Below, piece by piece: positions 54,225 through 63,616 of a stretch of 64,000 nt of DNA. This DNA is from Asaia krungthepensis NRIC 0535 (GTDB lineage: Bacteria; Pseudomonadota; Alphaproteobacteria; Acetobacterales; Acetobacteraceae): contig NZ_BAPV01000010.1 of the NCBI RefSeq assembly GCF_025995175.1, forward strand, positions 124,001-188,000. The letters are read 5' to 3'. Position 1 is the stretch's first letter, and every line of letters starts with the position of its first letter. The position numbers and the translations under genes were made by a program. Below the pieces are notes generated by a model. It worked only from the letters and a program-made list of their open reading frames with translations. It had not been told where the DNA came from and did not search any database.

Positions 54225-55781
54225 ATGCCCCGCTCATCGCTCGATCGCGCGCTGGTCGCCCTCCCCTCTTCCTATCCCGGACCGGGAGGGGCGGCTGCGG
54301 TCATCCGCAATGGCGAGGTCATCGGATGCCATAGCTGGGGCTTTGCCAATGCCGAAACGCATCTGGCTTTCACACCTCGCACGCAGTTCCGCCTGTGCTC
54401 GATCACCAAGCAATTCACCTGTGCCCTGCTCGATGCCTGGCCGGACAAGGCGGCACTTGATGCCTATGTGGCATCGAGCCTCCCCAATCTGCAGGAGCCC
54501 CCACCGGGTGTCATGGATCTGGCGCATAACCAGTCCGGCCTGCGCGATTACTGGGCCGTAGCGATGCTGCACGGCGCGCCCACCGAATCGGTTTTCGGCA
54601 GCGCCGAGGCAAAGCGGGTGATCGCAGGCACGCGCAGCCTGCATTTCAGGCCCGGCACCGCCTATTCCTATGTGAACCAGAACTTCTATCTGATCTCCGA
54701 AGCGCTGGAAGCCTGTTCGGGTCGCAGCTTTTCCGAGTTGCTGCAAACGCAGATTTTCGACCCTTGCGGCATGAAAACGGCGTTCCTCGCGGCAAATACC
54801 CAATCGATGCCCGATGGCACCCAGGGCTATGAGGGCAGCGAGGCCACGGGGTATCGCGCCGCCAACAATAATATCCTGTGGACCGGGGATGCAGGGTTAG
54901 GAGCAAGTCTGGAAGACATGATCGCCTGGGAAAAGGCGATTGACGCGCAGCGCGACGACCCTGAGGGGTTCTATAACCGGCTTTCCAGACCTGTTCACTT
55001 TCGCGATGGCCGACTGGCTCGCTACGGATCTGGATTGCAGCGCGGCAAGCTTTTCGGTCGAGCCATTACAGGGCATGGGGGCGCCCTGCGCGGCTGGCGC
55101 AGCCACCGGCTCCATCTGGCCGAAGAGCGGCTCTCTGTAGTGGTGCTCTTCAATCACATGTCGGAAGCGCATTCAGCCGCTGCCGAGCTTGCCGCTGCCG
55201 CCCTTGAGATCACCCGGCCCGTGCAGGAGGAGAGTACGCGGGGCTCAACCGCGTTCATCGGTCATTATCTCGAGCCCGAAACAGGGCTCTCCGCCTCGAT
55301 CACCCCGACGGCTTCGAACGCGCGGCTTTCGCTACGCTATGCGTACCCGCCCGAAATTCTCGATGACTGGACCCAAAACAAGGCCGGTCGCGATGCAACG
55401 ACATTGGCCCTGGCTGACCAGGGGCTGGTCATGTCCCGGCCGCAGGAAAACCGGGAAACACGCCTGATACCCATCCCGGAGGTGCAGCGCTTTCAGGATC
55501 TGGCCGGACGTTATGAATGCGAGGAACTCGATAGCATCCTGACAATTGCCGGAAGCGAAGAGGCCTTCTACGGCGCTTTCTCCGGCATGCTCGGCCAGGG
55601 ACGCATGGAACGCCTGCAGAAACTCGGCAACGACGTCTGGCTCGTGCCTTGCCTGCGAGCACTCGACCACTCGCCGCCCGGGTATTGGACTCTGGCGTTT
55701 CAGCGTGACGCACAGCACAAGCTGACCGGCCTGCGCGCAGGATGCTGGCTTGCCCGCGACCTGTTCTACAGGCGCATCTGA
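54225..55781 (+). CDS. dap: D-aminopeptidase-like serine hydrolase (S12 family)
   Basis: A 518-residue penicillin-recognising hydrolase. The motifs SITK (59-62), YVN (149-151) and HGG (284-286) lie almost exactly where Ochrobactrum D-aminopeptidase has SxxK, YxN and HxG, and the overall length (~520) matches. The two C-terminal beta-barrel domains follow. It releases N-terminal D-residues such as D-Ala from peptides. There is no signal peptide. The ATG at 54225 has GGAG eight bases before it; the frame is open to 54198. It lies 136 bases before argD. Confidence 0.85.
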   Translation: MPRSSLDRALVALPSSYPGPGGAAAVIRNGEVIGCHSWGFANAETHLAFTPRTQFRLCSITKQFTCALLDAWPDKAALDAYVASSLPNLQEPPPGVMDLAHNQSGLRDYWAVAMLHGAPTESVFGSAEAKRVIAGTRSLHFRPGTAYSYVNQNFYLISEALEACSGRSFSELLQTQIFDPCGMKTAFLAANTQSMPDGTQGYEGSEATGYRAANNNILWTGDAGLGASLEDMIAWEKAIDAQRDDPEGFYNRLSRPVHFRDGRLARYGSGLQRGKLFGRAITGHGGALRGWRSHRLHLAEERLSVVVLFNHMSEAHSAAAELAAAALEITRPVQEESTRGSTAFIGHYLEPETGLSASITPTASNARLSLRYAYPPEILDDWTQNKAGRDATTLALADQGLVMSRPQENRETRLIPIPEVQRFQDLAGRYECEELDSILTIAGSEEAFYGAFSGMLGQGRMERLQKLGNDVWLVPCLRALDHSPPGYWTLAFQRDAQHKLTGLRAGCWLARDLFYRRI

Positions 55782-55917
55782 GCCGGGATTTGACGTCGGG
55801 GGGGGAATAACCCCATCATAAGCACGCAGCAGCCTGTGCCCTGCCCTGAGTTCTCAGGTGCGGGGCTCTTGCCGTTGCGTCTTTTCCCTTCCATTTCAAC
55901 CGGGCTTTCTGATCGCC

Positions 55918-57129
55918 ATGATTTCCGCTCTGATGCCAACATTCAAACGAGTCGACCTTGCTTTCGAGCATGGTCAGGGCGCTTGCTTGTACACGGCTGA
56001 CGGACGACGATTCCTGGATTTCGGGGCGGGCATTGCCGTCTCGTCGCTGGGGCATGGCCATGAAGGTCTGGTCAAGGCGATAGCCGAGCAGGCCGCACGC
56101 GTCATGCACGTGTCCAACCTGTATCGTATTCCGCAAGCCGAGAAGCTGGCGGGCCGGCTGGTCGCCCATTCCTTCGCGGACAGTGTGTTCTTCTGCAACT
56201 CCGGTGCAGAGGCCAATGAAGGCATGGTCAAGATGATCCGCAAGACGCAGGCGGGTCGCGGCCATCCCGAGCGTACACGGGTCATCTGTTGTACGGGGGC
56301 CTTTCACGGGCGTACGCTGGCCATGATCGCGGCAACGGGCAATCCGGCCTATCTCGAAGGCTTCGGCGCGCCTGTTGAAGGCTTTGACCATGTGCCGTTC
56401 AATAACATGAACGCCCTGCGTGCCGCCATCACCCCCCAGACGGCGGGCATCATGCTCGAACCGATCCAGGGCGAGACGGGCATCAAACAGGCTGACCCTC
56501 AATTCATGACCGGGCTGCGCCAGGTCTGCGACGAATTCGGCCTGATTCTTGCGCTCGATGAAGTCCAGACCGGAATGGGGCGCACGGGTCAGCTCTTCGC
56601 GCATGAGGCTTATGGCGTCACGCCGGACGTGATCTCCGTCGCCAAGGGCATTGCGGGCGGTTTCCCGATGGGGGCGATCCTCGCCAATGAGGAAGTGGCC
56701 GCCTCCATGGGAGCAGGCTCTCACGGCACCACTTTCGGCGGCAACCCTCTCGCCTGTGCGGCGGCGAATGCCGTGCTCGACGTGATTCTTGCCGAAGGGT
56801 TTGTTGGTCAGGTCGCCACAACGGGCGAGACTTTGGGTGAGGGGCTCAAGAGCCTCGTGCGCAAACATCCCACCGTTTTCGAGCTCGCCCGTGGACGTGG
56901 CCTGATGTGGGGGCTGAAATGCCGCTTGCCGGTTGCACAGGTTCAAGCTCAGGCCATGGAAGAGGGTCTCCTGACCGTCACCGCAGGTGAGAACGTGCTG
57001 CGCCTGCTGCCGCCGCTGATCGTGAGCAGCGAAGAATGCCAGGAGGCCTGTGCGATCCTCTCGCGGGCCGCCACCATCCTTGAAGCCGCTGAAAACAACA
57101 AGACAAACCCGGTGGAGAGCCAGGCATGA
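55918..57129 (+). CDS. argD: Acetylornithine aminotransferase
   Basis: A 403-residue PLP enzyme of arginine synthesis (and possibly succinyldiaminopimelate transamination). The PLP lysine is K243 (SVAKGIAGGFPMGA). GAFHGRTLAMIAATG, EPIQGETGI and LDEVQTGMGRTG are family motifs. The start at 55918 matches the family; the frame is open to 55858. It overlaps argF by four bases. Confidence 0.95.
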   Translation: MISALMPTFKRVDLAFEHGQGACLYTADGRRFLDFGAGIAVSSLGHGHEGLVKAIAEQAARVMHVSNLYRIPQAEKLAGRLVAHSFADSVFFCNSGAEANEGMVKMIRKTQAGRGHPERTRVICCTGAFHGRTLAMIAATGNPAYLEGFGAPVEGFDHVPFNNMNALRAAITPQTAGIMLEPIQGETGIKQADPQFMTGLRQVCDEFGLILALDEVQTGMGRTGQLFAHEAYGVTPDVISVAKGIAGGFPMGAILANEEVAASMGAGSHGTTFGGNPLACAAANAVLDVILAEGFVGQVATTGETLGEGLKSLVRKHPTVFELARGRGLMWGLKCRLPVAQVQAQAMEEGLLTVTAGENVLRLLPPLIVSSEECQEACAILSRAATILEAAENNKTNPVESQA

Positions 57130-58100
57130 GCACACAGGCAGACGCTTCGGCTATTCGCCATTTTCTCGATCTGCGGGATCTCGACGCCGCGACGCTGCGC
57201 GACATTCTCGATGTAGGTCGCGCGGTCAAGGCGATGCAGGACAAGCGACGCAAGCCCATGCATCCCGCCCATCCGCTCGCCGGACGCACTCTGGGGCTGA
57301 TGCTCTCCAAACCCTCCACACGCACCCGCCTCTCCTTTGAGGTGGGCATGCGCCAGCTTGGTGGCGATGTGTCGGTGCTGTCGCCTGCAGACATGCAGAT
57401 CGGCCGTGGCGAGAGTCTGGCAGACACCGCGCGTGTCCTGTCGCGGTTCCTCGATGTGCTGGTCGTCCGTACGGGTGAAACCGCCATGCTAACTGAACTT
57501 GTCCGCTGGAGTTCGATTCCCGTCGTGAATGGCCTGACACCGGATTCCCATCCCGTGCAGATCCTGGCCGATATCATGACCTATGAAGAGCATCGTGGCC
57601 CGGTAGGCGGATCGCACTGGGCCTGGGTTGGGGATGGCAATAATGTTGCCGTGTCGCTCATCGAGGGCGCTGTACGCTTCGGATTCTCACTGACGCTGGC
57701 GACGCCGGAAAGCATGAAACCCCGTCAGGAAATCCTGGACTGGGCGCATGCCGAGGGCGGCGAGATCAGGCTGGTCCATGACCCAGTCGAAGCGGCGCAG
57801 GGTGCTGACTGCATCGTGACGGATACCTGGACGAGCATGTCCGATCAGGAATCGTCAGCACGGCTGAGCACACTGAGCCCTTATCAGGTCAATACGGCCC
57901 TGATGCAGAAAGCCGCTTCCAACGCCCTGTTCATGCATTGCCTCCCTGCCCATATCGGTGAGGAAGTGACAGAGGAGGTGTTCGAGAGCCCTGCCTCTGT
58001 CGTTTTCGACGAGGCCGAAAATCGCCTTCACGCGCAGAAGGGTCTGCTCCTCTGGGTGCTGGGTGGCGAGAACTGGCGTTCATACGGCAAGCCCGTCTGA
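57126..58100 (+). CDS. argF: Ornithine carbamoyltransferase
   Basis: A 324-residue enzyme making citrulline from ornithine and carbamoyl phosphate. Motifs are SKPSTRTRLSFE (61-72), HPVQILAD (142-149), the ornithine loop DTWTSMSDQE and HCLPAHIGEEV with the active cysteine. Coupled with argD by ATGA. Confidence 0.96.
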   Translation: MSTQADASAIRHFLDLRDLDAATLRDILDVGRAVKAMQDKRRKPMHPAHPLAGRTLGLMLSKPSTRTRLSFEVGMRQLGGDVSVLSPADMQIGRGESLADTARVLSRFLDVLVVRTGETAMLTELVRWSSIPVVNGLTPDSHPVQILADIMTYEEHRGPVGGSHWAWVGDGNNVAVSLIEGAVRFGFSLTLATPESMKPRQEILDWAHAEGGEIRLVHDPVEAAQGADCIVTDTWTSMSDQESSARLSTLSPYQVNTALMQKAASNALFMHCLPAHIGEEVTEEVFESPASVVFDEAENRLHAQKGLLLWVLGGENWRSYGKPV

Positions 58101-58156
58101 ACGTTGTCGGCACGTTCAACCGTTCGACACCCTGTGAAGCAACCGACGAAGCACCA

Positions 58157-59074
58157 ATGATCGAGACACCCGCCTTTCTGGATACACACCGCCCCGAAAC
58201 CGTGCCTGATCTGGTGATCTCGCACGGCATAACGCCTTTCCATCTGGCGCGGCGACCGGTTCGCGGGCGTCTCATCCGTTTGGGCAAACTCGCGGATATC
58301 ATGGTATCGCGCCATGATATCCCCGATTGCGGGCGTCAGCTTGCCGGTGAGGCGCTCTCTCTGGTCGCGGGACTGAGTGCCGGGCTGAAGTTCAAAGGGT
58401 CCTTCTCCCTGCAGATCAAGGGGGATGGCCCGATTTCCATGCTGGTGGCAGATTGCACCGATGCGGGCGAATTGCGCTTTTATCTGCGCGCGCCCGAGAG
58501 CCTCGATCCTGCACCGGCCAAGGCCCTTCTGGGAGAAGGGTATTTTGCCTTCACCATCGATCAGGGCGCGCATACGGAACGCCATCAGGGTATCGTCGCA
58601 CTCGAGGGGGAAACCCTCGCCGATATGGCGATGCATTATTTCGCGACGAGTGAGCAGCATCAGTGCTGGATGCGCCTCTATTGTGAGAAGACACCGGATG
58701 GCTGGCGAGCCGGGGCCCTGCTGCTCGAAAAAATTGCTGAAGAAGGCGGCATCGTCGCAGACAAGACCGACGATGAGGATGCCTGGGAAACAGCTGGCAT
58801 TCTGGGCAACACCCTGACTGCCGCCGAGATTTTCGATCCCCACCTCAGTGCCACCACGTTGATCGAGCGTCTCTTCGGCTCGCAGGATGTGCTGATCGAT
58901 CGACCGCGCGCGGTCAGCCTTGGGTGTCGCTGCAACCGCGCAAGACTCGCAAGCGTCCTTTCCACATTCCCCGAGGACGATCTCGATCACATGGCGGAGG
59001 GAGGCACGATCACCATGAACTGCGAGTTCTGCAATGTGGGCTTCCGCTTCGAGCGAACAGAGATTGCCCGATGA
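58157..59074 (+). CDS. hslO: Redox-regulated chaperone Hsp33
   Basis: A 305-residue cytoplasmic holdase activated by oxidation. The zinc site is C257/C259 (GCRCN) and C289/C292 (NCEFCN), the canonical CxC-CxxC. It lies 56 bases after argF, an arrangement common in Alphaproteobacteria. The stop overlaps the next start (ATGA). Confidence 0.95.
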   Translation: MIETPAFLDTHRPETVPDLVISHGITPFHLARRPVRGRLIRLGKLADIMVSRHDIPDCGRQLAGEALSLVAGLSAGLKFKGSFSLQIKGDGPISMLVADCTDAGELRFYLRAPESLDPAPAKALLGEGYFAFTIDQGAHTERHQGIVALEGETLADMAMHYFATSEQHQCWMRLYCEKTPDGWRAGALLLEKIAEEGGIVADKTDDEDAWETAGILGNTLTAAEIFDPHLSATTLIERLFGSQDVLIDRPRAVSLGCRCNRARLASVLSTFPEDDLDHMAEGGTITMNCEFCNVGFRFERTEIAR

Positions 59075-60081
59075 TGCCGATGGACGCCTTCCTGCGCACA
59101 GTGACGATCGATGGCGAGGCCGTATCCTCGCTCTATGATCAGTGGACTCCGCAGGAAATCGTCCCTCTGGCCGACGACATCACATGTCTGGTGCTCGCAG
59201 ATGCGTTCAGCGGTCGCAAGGCCGTCTGGTATCTCGATGAAAGCCGAGCCTATTGCGGCTCCCATATCGAGGTTGTCCAGCGTCTCCAGCCTCACGACAT
59301 TCTTTCTACAGTCTCTCCGTGGTTCGACTCCCTCGTGCGCCACTCTCTGGCGGCGGCCCCTCAGCCCCTTCATGATGCGCGCGCCGTCCCGCTCTTTCTT
59401 GCAACACAGCTTGCTGCGGCCTGGTCAGTACGCATGCTTGGCGACCTGCGCCAGATCCAGACCGCGCTGCTCGAAAAGGGGCAAAGTATCGCGCAGGTCG
59501 GTGAAAAGGCCCTTTCGACCCGTCAGGTGCGCCGCATCATGGGCACGCGGATCGGACCGGAATCGCTGGTGGTCCTGTCGCCTTTCACTGAAAAGCCGCT
59601 CCGCTCGCAGATTTCCTTCGTGGTCGATCACCAGCTCATACATCGTTTCCATGATGCAGAACTCGATTGCAGCTTCTATCTGGCCTGGTGGGAAAAGCAG
59701 CTCGACAAGCCGCCATCATTCTATTGTCCGAAGGCCAATGTCATCATCAGCGACGAGACCATGGCGGGAATGCTGCCCTCGCTCATTCTCGGCTGGTATC
59801 TGAGCCATCCGGAGCATGTGGATATCATCGCATCGGCGCCGGGCTTCGAAGCGCGTGACTATGGTCTGGGTAGCGCCTCTTCACTCAGGATCGACACACC
59901 CGAAGCCGCTGTCCCCCTCCCAGCGGCGCCGAATGCCTCTTCAGCTGACATGATATCCGAATCCTGGGCATTTCTTCAGCATCATCATCCAGCGGCAGAA
60001 ACACCCTCGGCAGATAAAAAGGACGAAAAATCGTCTGCCCGCCTTCTCGGTCGCCTACGCTCTTTCGTCAAAAAGAAATAA
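59071..60081 (+). CDS. Unknown protein co-translated with hslO
   Basis: A 336-residue protein without a domain I can name. It has no signal peptide or membrane helix. It contains a long alpha/beta region (ITCLVLADAFSGRKAVWYLD, FFLATQ-like hydrophobic patches, LILGWYLSHPEHVDIIASAP) and ends in a disordered Ser/Lys-rich tail (SARLLGRLRSFVKKK). Start is 59071 (ATGATG; 59074 also possible). The four-base overlap with hslO suggests a related job, perhaps in stress protein care, but that is only context. Many lineage-specific Acetobacteraceae proteins look like this. Confidence 0.65.
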   Translation: MMPMDAFLRTVTIDGEAVSSLYDQWTPQEIVPLADDITCLVLADAFSGRKAVWYLDESRAYCGSHIEVVQRLQPHDILSTVSPWFDSLVRHSLAAAPQPLHDARAVPLFLATQLAAAWSVRMLGDLRQIQTALLEKGQSIAQVGEKALSTRQVRRIMGTRIGPESLVVLSPFTEKPLRSQISFVVDHQLIHRFHDAELDCSFYLAWWEKQLDKPPSFYCPKANVIISDETMAGMLPSLILGWYLSHPEHVDIIASAPGFEARDYGLGSASSLRIDTPEAAVPLPAAPNASSADMISESWAFLQHHHPAAETPSADKKDEKSSARLLGRLRSFVKKK

Positions 60082-60108
60082 GATCGCCTTCGCCAACAGG
60101 AGCCGCCC

Positions 60109-60960
60109 ATGCCGCGCAGTCAATCCAGAATCAAGTCCTTCCTTCGTTTTGGTTCAGTCTGTCTGGTTCTAGGCAGTCTCTCGCCACTGCTGACCGCTTG
60201 CGGCGACAGCGAACCCCAGAGCTTTGCTCCTCTGGATTACAGCTATCTGAGCAAGATGCATCTCAACGTCGCGCATATCGAGGTTGTCGATACGTCGCCT
60301 CCGGGCAGCGCTCCCGGCGATATCTCCGCCAAGGCGCCCACCCCGCCGCAGCAGGCCCTGGAACAGATGGCACGTGATCGACTCATTGCCGCAGGCTCTG
60401 AAGGCAGCGGTACCTTTACCATCACCAAGGCGAGCATTCTGCATGCCCCGGGCGGCACTCTTCTGGGCGAACTCGAGGCCCATGTCGACCTCTCGGCACC
60501 TTCAGGCGGCAGAGCCGGTTATGCCTCGGCGCATATTACCCGCAGCCTGAACCCCGGAGATAAGGATCCCGAGTCACGTGCGGTCCTGTATGATCTGACC
60601 ACCCAGATGATGCAGGATATGAATGTCGAGCTTGAATTCCAGATCAAGAAATCCCTGCATGACTGGCTTGTCGATGCGAGCGGCGCGCCGCTCCCGGGGG
60701 CCATACAGCAGCAGGATATTGGCCCTAATGCGCCGGTGAGCCCCGCCTCTGCCCCTGGTACCAACGCACCGGTTGCTGCGACCCCCGCCAATGTCAGCGG
60801 CACAGATACCAGCGCCGGGCTACAGAACGCAGCGGTCCCTGCCGTGCCTCAGGAGCCAGACGCAATATTCCCCTTGGGAGATGACGCGGGACAGGCAACG
60901 ACTCCCAGCGTCAAGTCACCCAAGCCGGGTGTTCTCTCCCTGCCTTCAACTCACTCCTGA
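60109..60960 (+). CDS. Lipoprotein of unknown function
   Basis: A 283-residue exported lipoprotein; lipobox LLTAC (C31) and AGGAG before the ATG. Residues ~38-195 form an alpha/beta domain (HIEVVDTSPPG, ARDRLIAAGSEGSGTFTI, LYDLTTQMMQDMNVELEFQI). The C-terminal ~90 residues are a low-complexity Pro/Ala/Thr linker. It follows the unknown hslO partner by 27 bases, so may be in the same operon. Confidence 0.7.
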   Translation: MPRSQSRIKSFLRFGSVCLVLGSLSPLLTACGDSEPQSFAPLDYSYLSKMHLNVAHIEVVDTSPPGSAPGDISAKAPTPPQQALEQMARDRLIAAGSEGSGTFTITKASILHAPGGTLLGELEAHVDLSAPSGGRAGYASAHITRSLNPGDKDPESRAVLYDLTTQMMQDMNVELEFQIKKSLHDWLVDASGAPLPGAIQQQDIGPNAPVSPASAPGTNAPVAATPANVSGTDTSAGLQNAAVPAVPQEPDAIFPLGDDAGQATTPSVKSPKPGVLSLPSTHS

Positions 60961-61115
60961 CGGCTGAGAGAAGGGGGGGAGCCCCACGAGCCCCTCGGCG
61001 GGACCGCAACGTCATCCCGCCATAAAGCCGCTTGCATTTCACACAGCAATCGCGAAGAAGAAGTCTATGCCCACATTGTGAGCATTCCCCCTCTATGTTC
61101 CCTCAGGAGAACAGG

Positions 61116-61811
61116 TTGAGCGCGCCTTCGTCTTCACGCCGACGCTTCGTCCGGAACGCTGCGGGTACCACCGCTTTCTTTCTCCTCGGGGGGCAAGAGT
61201 TCCCCATCCCTGCACTGGCTGCCGCCCCGGCTCCCGCTGCACCACCCGAATTTTTCTCAGCCGAGGAATTCAGGTTTCTTCAGGCCGCCTGCGACTGCAT
61301 CTATCCCGACGATTCCTTCGGTCCCGGGGCTTCGGCGCTCGGCGTCCCATCCTTTATCGACCGGCAGATGCAGACACCGTACGGGCGAGGCGAGCTCTGG
61401 TACATGTCGGGTCCGTTTCAGAACGGTCCAGCCAACCTTGGCTACCAGTTGCCTCTCGCTCCTCAGGCGCTCTACCGGCAAGGGATCGAAAGCGCCAATC
61501 ATTATGCCCGCACAGAACGCGGCAAGGATTTTGCCTCGCTACCACCAGAGATCCGTACGGAGCTTCTGACTGCGTTCGAAGGGGGAGCCGTGCATTTCGC
61601 TGCATTCAACGCACGGCTTTTTTTCGAGCAGTTGAGACGCAATACGCTTGAAGGCGTGTTTGCCGACCCCATTCATGGCGGCAACCTGCACATGCAGGGC
61701 TGGATGTTGCTTGGCTTCCCTGGCGCCCGGGCCGACTTCATGGATTGGGTCAATCAGGAAGGACAAGCCTATCCTTTCGAACCCGTATCGATTGATCCGC
61801 AGAAAGCCTAA
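61116..61811 (+). CDS. Dehydrogenase small subunit (gluconate 2-dehydrogenase subunit 3 family)
   Basis: About 231 residues. The N-terminus carries a twin-arginine signal (SSSRRRFVRNAAGTTAFFLL). The mature part (FFSAEEFRFLQAACDCIYPD, HGGNLHMQGWMLLGFPGAR) is the small-subunit family of membrane flavin dehydrogenases (gluconate, 2-ketogluconate, sorbitol). It helps export and stabilise the large subunit. The TTG at 61116 has AGGAG six bases ahead; the ATG at 61095 is in frame without a ribosome-binding site. First gene of a three-subunit operon. Confidence 0.85.
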   Translation: MSAPSSSRRRFVRNAAGTTAFFLLGGQEFPIPALAAAPAPAAPPEFFSAEEFRFLQAACDCIYPDDSFGPGASALGVPSFIDRQMQTPYGRGELWYMSGPFQNGPANLGYQLPLAPQALYRQGIESANHYARTERGKDFASLPPEIRTELLTAFEGGAVHFAAFNARLFFEQLRRNTLEGVFADPIHGGNLHMQGWMLLGFPGARADFMDWVNQEGQAYPFEPVSIDPQKA

Positions 61812-61837
61812 GACAGTTTCCATCGAAAAGAAGACGC

Positions 61838-63616
61838 ATGACTTCAAAACGGACTGACGTTGTCATCATTGGAGCGGGCTGGGCCGGCGCCATCCTCGCA
61901 AAAGAAATGCGCGAGGCGGGACGGCGCGTGATCATGCTGGAGCGTGGTCCGGAGAGAAAAACCGCAGTTGAAGGTACCTATCCCGGATCGATCGATGAGT
62001 TGCGTGGTGCGATACGCCACCGGCTTTTCCAGAATCCTGCCAAGACTACCGTGACCATCCGCAACACCGTCAACCAGACGGCCCTGCCCTATCGCCAGCT
62101 GGCGGCTTTTCTGCCGGGGGAAGGTGTCGGGGGCGCAGGACTTCACTGGTCGGGCGTCCATTTCAGGGCGGCTCCCGATGATCTGCGTCTGCGCAGTCAT
62201 GTGATTGAGCGCTATGGCGCCAAGTTTATTCCGGACACCATGAATCTTCAGGATTATGGCGTCACCTATGAAGAACTCGAACCTTTTTTCGACAAGGCGG
62301 AAAAAGTCTTTGGGACTTCGGGTGACGCCTACAAGGTCAATGGTGAGATCGTTGGGAATGGCAACATATATGCGCCATCACGCAGCGATCATTTCCCGCT
62401 CCCGGCCATGCAGGACGTCTACACAGCAAGCCTGTTTCGCAGGGCCGCGGGCGATGCCGGTTATCACCCTTACGCTCTCCCGGCGGCTAATGCCTCCAGA
62501 CAATATACCAACACTTACGGCCTTCAGATGGGTCCGTGCAATTTCTGCGGATATTGTAGTGGCTATGATTGCTACATGTATTCAAAGGCATCGCCGAATA
62601 TCAATATCCTTCCCGCATTACGCAACGATGCCGATTTCACCCTGATCACCGACGCTCATGTCTTGAGGGTCAACCTCGACAGTGATCGGCGCAAGGCGAC
62701 TGGCGTGACCTATCTCGACCAGAAAGAAAACCGCGAAGAGACAATTGAAGCCGATCTGGTGATTCTCGCGGCTTTCCAGTTCCACAATGTCCATCTGATG
62801 CTGCTTTCGGGCATCGGCACGCCCTATGATCCGGTCAGTAATACCGGCGTTGTGGGACGCAATTTCGTCTACCAGACCATCACCACGTCACGGGCATGGC
62901 TTTCGGAAAAGCAGTACACGAACCAATTCGTGGGTGCAGGTGGGGCTGGCGTTGCCATCGACGATTTTAATAGCGACAATTTCGACCATGGCCCGCTCGG
63001 CTTCATCGGTGGATCACCGGTCTGGGTCAATCAGGCAGGTGTCAAGCCGATCGCTGCGGCGATGACAGGGGGGGGCAAGTCTGCCCCCCGTTGGGGTGCT
63101 GGCTACAAGGCCGGGCTTGTCGATACCTATCGTCATTCCATGGCCATGGACGCGCATGGGAGCAACATGGCGTATCGTGACGTCTATCTCGATCTCGATC
63201 CGACCTGGAAAGACAGCTACGGGCAACCCTTGCTTCGCATGACATTCACCTGGAAGGAAAATGATATCCGGATGAATCAGTATGTGGTCGGGAAGATCGA
63301 ACCGATCATGAAAGCTCTGGGCGCTCGTCGGTACGAACTCGGCAGGCTCGAACACGGCGAGGCGTTCGATACGCGCAAGTACCAGACGACCCATCTGGGT
63401 GGCGGCGCTGTCATGGGCACATCGCCCAAAGACAGTGCCCTGAACCGATATCTGCAAAGCTGGGACGTTTCCAACGTCTTCGTCATCGGCTCCAATGCCT
63501 TCCCTCAGGGCATGGGCTACAATCCCACCGGCACGGTCGCCGCACTTGCCTATTGGGCAGCCCATCATATCCGCGCCCACTATCTTGCGCAGCCCGGTCC
63601 GCTGGTTTCTCTATGA
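61838..63616 (+). CDS. Membrane flavin dehydrogenase large subunit (GMC family)
   Basis: A 592-residue FAD protein that oxidises a sugar, sugar acid or polyol at the periplasmic face. The FAD motif is VVIIGAGWAGAILAKEM (8-24); GEGVGGAGLHWSG (95-107) and the C-terminal GSNAFPQGMGYNPTGTVAAL are GMC hallmarks. Cysteines C234, C237, C240 and C245 (PCNFCGYCSGYDC) likely hold the Fe-S cluster found in this subfamily. It has no own signal and would be exported with the Tat-targeted small subunit. The substrate (gluconate, 2-ketogluconate or sorbitol) cannot be fixed from sequence. Confidence 0.9.
   Translation: MTSKRTDVVIIGAGWAGAILAKEMREAGRRVIMLERGPERKTAVEGTYPGSIDELRGAIRHRLFQNPAKTTVTIRNTVNQTALPYRQLAAFLPGEGVGGAGLHWSGVHFRAAPDDLRLRSHVIERYGAKFIPDTMNLQDYGVTYEELEPFFDKAEKVFGTSGDAYKVNGEIVGNGNIYAPSRSDHFPLPAMQDVYTASLFRRAAGDAGYHPYALPAANASRQYTNTYGLQMGPCNFCGYCSGYDCYMYSKASPNINILPALRNDADFTLITDAHVLRVNLDSDRRKATGVTYLDQKENREETIEADLVILAAFQFHNVHLMLLSGIGTPYDPVSNTGVVGRNFVYQTITTSRAWLSEKQYTNQFVGAGGAGVAIDDFNSDNFDHGPLGFIGGSPVWVNQAGVKPIAAAMTGGGKSAPRWGAGYKAGLVDTYRHSMAMDAHGSNMAYRDVYLDLDPTWKDSYGQPLLRMTFTWKENDIRMNQYVVGKIEPIMKALGARRYELGRLEHGEAFDTRKYQTTHLGGGAVMGTSPKDSALNRYLQSWDVSNVFVIGSNAFPQGMGYNPTGTVAALAYWAAHHIRAHYLAQPGPLVSL

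Noticed and set aside
55816-57135. 439-codon antisense open frame over argD
   Set aside because: Shadow; argD is complete.
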